This document shows, one piece after another, positions 6,187-9,558 of a DNA stretch of 9,558 bases (position 1 is its first letter; each line of letters opens with the position of its first letter). Under the pieces are notes generated by a model. That model was not told the DNA's origin and made no database searches. It saw only the letters and a program-made list of their open reading frames with translations. The stretch covers positions 1 through 9,558 of the forward strand of contig JAJYPO010000081.1 in assembly GCA_021795275.1 (NCBI GenBank). The letters are read 5' to 3'. Source of the DNA: Nitrospirota bacterium. Its GTDB lineage: Bacteria > Nitrospirota_A > Leptospirillia > Leptospirillales > Leptospirillaceae. The position numbers were made by a program, and so were the translations under genes.

Positions 6187-7298
6187 CCTTGCCGAAGGAG
6201 CGAGAGATCCGGGATCCGAGAACGCTCCTGATCGTCAAGCCCTCCTCCCTGGGAGACATCCTGCATGCCCTTCCCCTGGTGGAGGCCATCAGGTCCGTCC
6301 ATCCGGGACTCATGGTGGACTGGGTGGCGAACGGCGCCTTCGTGCCTCTCGTCCGCCGCCACCCTGGCATCCGCAACGTCTGGGAGTTTCCCCGGCAGGA
6401 ATTCGGGCGTATCGCCTTCTTGCGGAAGATGGGAGAGCTCTCGGAAAACTTTGCGGCTAACCCCTACGACATCATTCTCGACGCCCAGGGGCTGCTCCGG
6501 TCGGCCCTTCTGGCCCGGATGGCCCGGAAACGGGGCCGCTCCGGGACGCTCATCGGCTTCGACCGCGCCCGGGAGGGGGCGTCTCTTCTCTACGACCGGA
6601 CGGTCCATATCCCCGAAGAGCCCGGATCCCCCTTCCATGCCGTTCCCAGAAATCTCCTCTTCCTTTCGGCCCTGGGGGGAGGGGAGGGAGGAGCGGTTCC
6701 TCCGGTCCCCCTCCGATACGAAGCGGCCGACCATGAGGCGGTGGACCGCCTTCTGCTCGAATGCGGGATTCTGCCGGGAACGCCCTTCGTCGCGATTCAT
6801 CCCGGGGCGCGACGGGACAGCAAACGGTGGCTCTCGACCTATTTCTCCGACCTGATCCGGATGCTGGGCCATCGGGACCTCCCAAGGCCGGTGCTTCTGG
6901 GAGACCGCAAGGAGGAGGGGCTCCTCTCCGAGATCGAATCGCGATCCGGCGTCCCCGTCCCCCTCCTGGCCGGGCGGATCCCCCTCGATCTCCTGCCTCA
7001 TTTTCTCTCCCGGGCCGTCCTGTTCATCGGGAACGACTCCGGTCCTCTCCACATGGCGGCTCTTGTCGGGACGCCGACCCTTTCCTTCTATGGCTCCTCC
7101 GACCCCGGCCGGACCGGCCCCTGGGGGGACCCTCGCACCAACGTCGTCCTCCGGGAGCCCCTTCCGTGCTCCCCTTGCGGAGACTTCAAGAAGTCCTGCG
7201 CCCACATGACCTGCCAGGTGAGCCTGACGCCGGCCCTGGCGATGGAGGCGGTCCTTCGTCTTCTCGAAGGGGCGGGGACGGGGAGGACTCTTCCATGA
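6183..7298 (+). CDS. waaC: LPS heptosyltransferase I-like, GT9
   Basis: This 371-residue GT9 enzyme most resembles heptosyltransferase I (WaaC), which adds the first L-glycero-D-manno-heptose from ADP-heptose to Kdo2-lipid A. WaaC-like signs are LIVKPSSLGDILHALP (16-31) with the likely catalytic Asp25, YDIILDAQGLLRSALLA (95-111) and GFDRAREGASLLYDR (125-139), a region that in WaaC reads SAREP...FYDR. Then come HPGARRDSKRW (206-216) and NDSGPLHMA (284-292), the ADP-binding region. Four cysteines at 329, 332, 339 and 344 form the tail motif shared with its neighbours. The start is firm: GGGAGGG (6170-6176) lies 6 bases upstream, and the ATG overlaps the previous stop as ATGA, so translation is probably coupled. 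Assignment as WaaC rather than another GT9 is by motif only. Confidence 0.8.
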   Translation: MTLPKEREIRDPRTLLIVKPSSLGDILHALPLVEAIRSVHPGLMVDWVANGAFVPLVRRHPGIRNVWEFPRQEFGRIAFLRKMGELSENFAANPYDIILDAQGLLRSALLARMARKRGRSGTLIGFDRAREGASLLYDRTVHIPEEPGSPFHAVPRNLLFLSALGGGEGGAVPPVPLRYEAADHEAVDRLLLECGILPGTPFVAIHPGARRDSKRWLSTYFSDLIRMLGHRDLPRPVLLGDRKEEGLLSEIESRSGVPVPLLAGRIPLDLLPHFLSRAVLFIGNDSGPLHMAALVGTPTLSFYGSSDPGRTGPWGDPRTNVVLREPLPCSPCGDFKKSCAHMTCQVSLTPALAMEAVLRLLEGAGTGRTLP

Positions 7299-8314
7299 CG
7301 GAGGGGCTGCAAGGGGGTACCGTCTATTGCCGGGGGCTCAACTGGATCGGGGACGCCGTCCTCTCCCTCGGAGCCCTTCAGGGGCTCAAAAGAGACCGTC
7401 CCGGGATCCATGTGACGGTCGGGGCCCCTTCGGCCACCGCCGGCGTCTATCGCCTCTCCGGGGCGGTCGACTCCGTCATCGCCCCGCCGTCCCTCCTCTC
7501 GGGGATCCGCTTCGACGCGGCGGTGATCCTCCCTCGCTCCTTCCGGAGCGCCTGGGAGTCCGTCTTCCTCTCGGAGCGCCGGATCGGCTTCGCCTCGGAG
7601 GGGAGATCCCTCTTGCTCACGGACACTCTCGACTATCGCCGCTGGAAAGAGCGGGGGCTTCACCAGTCCACCTATTACGAAAGCCTTCTCCAGGCGCTTG
7701 CCCCGGAGACCCGCTTCGAGCCGCCCCGTTTCGTCTTTTCTGACGGGGCCCTTGCCGAGGCCCGGCAACGGCTCCGGGGCCTGGTTCCCGAGGGAGACCG
7801 GGTTCTTGCGGTCAATCCGGGAGCCTTCTACGGGCGGGCCAAGACCTGGCCGACGCACCACTTCGTCCGCCTCCTCGAGCTTCTTCTCCCGGAGGATGCG
7901 GGGCTTCACGCCATCCTCTTCTCGGGGGCGGCGGACCGTCCCCTGGCGCAGGAGATCCTCCGGCGCCTGCCCCATCCGCGCCTCCATTCGGTGGCCGGGA
8001 CACTCTCCCTCGAAGAGAGCGCCGCGCTCCTCTCCCTCTGCGACGCCCTCGTGACCAACGACTCCGGGATGATGCACCTCGGCTCGGCCGCAGGGCGACC
8101 GGGGGTGGCCCTCTTCGGACCCACCGACCCGGTCGCCACCGGTCCCGTTTCCCCTTCGACGGGGCCCGGCATCCGTGTCCTGTCGGTTCCGACTGCCTGC
8201 GCCCCCTGTTTTCTCCGGGAGTGTCCGATCGACCACCGGTGCATGGAGCGGCTTTTGCCGGAGACGGTTCTGGCCGGGATCATCCGCATTCTGAAAGGAG
8301 AGGTTCTCTTATGA
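7295..8314 (+). CDS. waaF: LPS heptosyltransferase II-like, GT9
   Basis: This 339-residue protein is close to the usual length of heptosyltransferase II (WaaF), which adds the second inner-core heptose from ADP-heptose. WaaF-type motifs are GLNWIGDAVLSLGAL (14-28) with the likely catalytic Asp20, NPGAFYGRAKTWP (174-186), which is the family signature PGA-YG-AK-WP, and TNDSGMMHLGSAAGRPGVAL (254-273) followed by FGPTDPVATGP (274-284). The C-terminal cysteines lie at 302, 305, 310 and 316. The start ATG overlaps the waaC stop as ATGA, with GGGAGGA (7281-7287) 7 bases upstream. A longer upstream reading frame exists but runs entirely within waaC and has no support. With waaC before and gmhB after, a role in the inner core is well supported by context. 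Confidence 0.87.
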   Translation: MTEGLQGGTVYCRGLNWIGDAVLSLGALQGLKRDRPGIHVTVGAPSATAGVYRLSGAVDSVIAPPSLLSGIRFDAAVILPRSFRSAWESVFLSERRIGFASEGRSLLLTDTLDYRRWKERGLHQSTYYESLLQALAPETRFEPPRFVFSDGALAEARQRLRGLVPEGDRVLAVNPGAFYGRAKTWPTHHFVRLLELLLPEDAGLHAILFSGAADRPLAQEILRRLPHPRLHSVAGTLSLEESAALLSLCDALVTNDSGMMHLGSAAGRPGVALFGPTDPVATGPVSPSTGPGIRVLSVPTACAPCFLRECPIDHRCMERLLPETVLAGIIRILKGEVLL

Positions 8315-8925
8315 AGAAAAAAAAGAGAGGGCGACCGGTCGTCCTGGCCGACCGGGACGGGACCCTGATCCGGGATGTCCCCTATCTGTCGCGGATCGAA
8401 GACATCGCCCTCCTTCCCGGGGTGGCGGAGGCGATCCGGGAGCTCAACCGGCGCGGGATCCCGGTGGCCCTCGTCACCAACCAGTCCGGGGTGGCCCGGG
8501 GGTATTTTCCGGAGTCCTTCGTCCATGAGAGCCACGTCCGCCTCATGGCGCTCCTGGAAAAGGAAGGGGCGACCCTCCAGGGGCTCTACTACTGCCCCCA
8601 TCTTTCCCCGGAGGAGTGCCTTCCCTCCGCGGATCCCGACCTCTCCCGCTACCGGCGCGTCTGCGGCTGCCGAAAGCCCGGTCCGGATCTGATCCTCCGG
8701 GCCCTTTTCGACCTCGAGGGGGATCCCGCCCGGAGCGTCGTCATCGGCGACGCCGACCGGGACCTCCGGGCCGGAGAGGCGGCGGGGTGCGGGCCGGGGT
8801 ACCGCATCATCGCCCATGAAAGCGGATCGGCCCTTCCCTCCTCGTGCCATGTTTTCTCTTTCGCCGAGGGGGTGGAGCGCTTCCTGGACTTTCTCGAAAA
8901 GGGCGGATCTTTCCGGGAAGAGTGA
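8311..8925 (+). CDS. gmhB: D,D-heptose 1,7-bisphosphate 7-phosphatase, HAD family
   Basis: This 204-residue cytoplasmic HAD-superfamily phosphatase removes the C7 phosphate of D-glycero-D-manno-heptose 1,7-bisphosphate, a step toward ADP-heptose. Motif I is DRDGT (14-18) with nucleophile Asp14 and acid/base Asp16. Motif II is VTNQSG (55-60), motif III the lysine in CRKPGP (Lys122), and motif IV GDADRD (146-151). The GmhB zinc site is complete: Cys95-Pro-His97 and Cys118-Gly-Cys120. The segment between the two zinc pairs is longer than in E. coli GmhB (about 20 residues between His97 and Cys118), so the protein is slightly longer than usual. The start overlaps the waaF stop as ATGA, with AAGGAG (8295-8300) upstream. 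It closes the operon and supplies the donor pathway for the preceding transferases. The alpha/beta anomer preference cannot be told. Histidinol-phosphatase relatives share the fold, but the context favours GmhB. Confidence 0.9.
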   Translation: MKKKKRGRPVVLADRDGTLIRDVPYLSRIEDIALLPGVAEAIRELNRRGIPVALVTNQSGVARGYFPESFVHESHVRLMALLEKEGATLQGLYYCPHLSPEECLPSADPDLSRYRRVCGCRKPGPDLILRALFDLEGDPARSVVIGDADRDLRAGEAAGCGPGYRIIAHESGSALPSSCHVFSFAEGVERFLDFLEKGGSFREE

Positions 8926-9253
8926 CCGGAATACGATGCGATCCTGTCTTTGATCAGGACGCGCGATCCTTGCAGGAGGGAGGAAGAGAGCTCCCAAGGC
9001 CGACAATTGGACTTTTGAAGAACTCATGGCTCTTTCGGCCATAAGGCCCTCTCCGCCACGAGATCGTCGGGGGAGAGCTCCTCATGCCCCTTTCTCCCGA
9101 TGCGCGCCATTGGAGGATCGCCCGGAATCGTCCTCGGGTCCTCGATCTCTTTCTTCAGAATCGCCCGCCGGGAAAACTTTTCCTGATTATCGCCAATCTT
9201 CAGTCCGGCGTATAACAAGCACCATCGCCCATCTTTAATGAAGCAGGCTCAAA
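8926..9253. other. Intergenic region after the LPS operon, no convincing gene
   Basis: No strong terminator follows gmhB. The best candidates are weak 5-bp stems, such as TCCTG/CAGGA near 8942-8960 and GGGAG/CTCCC at 8978-8995, both without a U-run. On the minus strand 9218-9024 an open frame of 64 codons (TTG start) gives a charged, protein-like peptide with LKKEIEDPRTIPGDPPMARI. It has no Shine-Dalgarno site and no family I recognise, so it may be a gene remnant. The left end of the insertion sequence whose transposase starts at 9254 probably lies in the last 30-100 bases, but its terminal repeat cannot be defined because the right end is outside the window. Confidence 0.4.
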
Positions 9254-9558
9254 ATGTCCATGAATCGCATCCAGTTTCAGAAGGGACTTTCCCTTCCGGA
9301 GTTTCAGAGTCTGTACGGCACGGAAGAACAATGCGAAGCGGCCCTTGAGAAAACGCGCTGGCCGGACGGATACCGGTGTTCCCGCTGTCAGAGCACGCTT
9401 CATTGTGTCCTGCATGTCCGCTCCCGGAAGACCTTCCAGTGCGGGTCCAGTTCCACTGGGTCAACACGATTCCGGAAAATCTGAAGCCGGCTCTGTCCGG
9501 AACCTATCATGCGTTTGATTTTTCCAAGTATGCGCGCCGTTACCTGTCGGAGTTCTCG
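9254..9558 (+). pseudogene. IS1595-family (ISXO2-like) transposase, internally deleted and frameshifted, cut by window edge
   Basis: From ATG 9254, residues 1-63 match the N-terminus of ISXO2-like IS1595 transposases: FQKGLSLPEFQSLYGTEEQC followed by a zinc-ribbon half, Cys42-x2-Cys45, and KTFQC ending at Cys63. Normally this leads into the second zinc Cys pair and the DDE-type catalytic core. Here, right after Cys63 (9440-9442), the sequence jumps to the C-terminal part of the same family: from 9445, in another frame, it reads VQFHWVNTIPENLKPALSG then TYHAFDFSKYARRYLSEF. That segment corresponds to the family's FRWVNT and GTYHAFDF region. The original frame stops at 9482-9484. Roughly 200 residues, including the catalytic core, are missing, so the protein cannot be active. 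The C-terminal frame is still open at the window end. The start codon has only a weak purine-rich stretch (GCAGG) upstream. Family identification is from remembered conserved segments and is strong for both halves. Confidence 0.85.

Noticed and set aside
5961..7205. 414-codon minus-strand frame opposite waaC
   Set aside because: Composition is the Gly/Arg/Pro-rich pattern typical of antisense frames in GC-rich genes, and the plus strand carries clear GT9 motifs.
7088..9042. Long minus-strand frames opposite waaF and gmhB
   Set aside because: They are antisense shadows of two well-recognised genes and have no motifs of their own.

Overview
The window looks like chromosomal DNA of a diderm (LPS-bearing) bacterium with a GC-rich genome. 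The evidence is a run of ADP-heptose-type (GT9) glycosyltransferases plus a heptose-bisphosphate phosphatase for LPS inner-core synthesis, two lipoproteins, and a predicted outer-membrane protein. The overall style (GC-rich core, Ser/Thr/Gly-rich lipoproteins, ISXO2-like IS1595 transposase) would fit an acidophile such as Leptospirillum, but that is a guess from memory and not demonstrated by the sequence.

Layout from left to right. (1) 26-1108, plus strand: an exported, probably beta-barrel outer-membrane protein, ending at a strong GC hairpin (1127-1155). (2) 1180-4585, minus strand: a visibly AT-richer block. It holds a C-terminal remnant of a Ser/Thr/Asn-rich secreted protein (1180-1356) and two intact lipoprotein genes (1528-2757 and 3053-4585) with clear lipoboxes and good Shine-Dalgarno sites. 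Between the lipoprotein genes lies a short, densely structured spacer bounded by two direct copies of the same hairpin (about 2792-3024). It resembles the hairpin ends of IS200/IS605-type or REP/PATE elements. (3) 4586-4971: an AT-rich divergent intergenic region with an inverted repeat and a probable promoter whose -10 box sits almost on the next start codon. (4) 4972-8925, plus strand: a tight four-gene operon, GT9 enzyme - waaC-like - waaF-like - gmhB, in which every junction is an ATGA overlap. (5) 8926-9253: intergenic sequence with no convincing gene. (6) 9254-9558: the start of an IS1595-family (ISXO2-like) transposase that has lost its whole catalytic middle by internal deletion; the remaining C-terminal part resumes in another frame and runs off the window.

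How the genes work together. GmhB dephosphorylates the heptose 1,7-bisphosphate intermediate on the way to ADP-heptose, and the three GT9 enzymes would use ADP-heptose (or a related sugar donor) to build the LPS inner core. The outer-membrane protein and lipoproteins are also envelope proteins, but nothing in the sequence links them functionally to the LPS operon. The most unusual items are the paired-hairpin element between the lipoprotein genes, the decayed third lipoprotein-like gene, the tetra-cysteine tail shared by all three glycosyltransferases, the apparently leaderless operon start, and the internally deleted insertion sequence.
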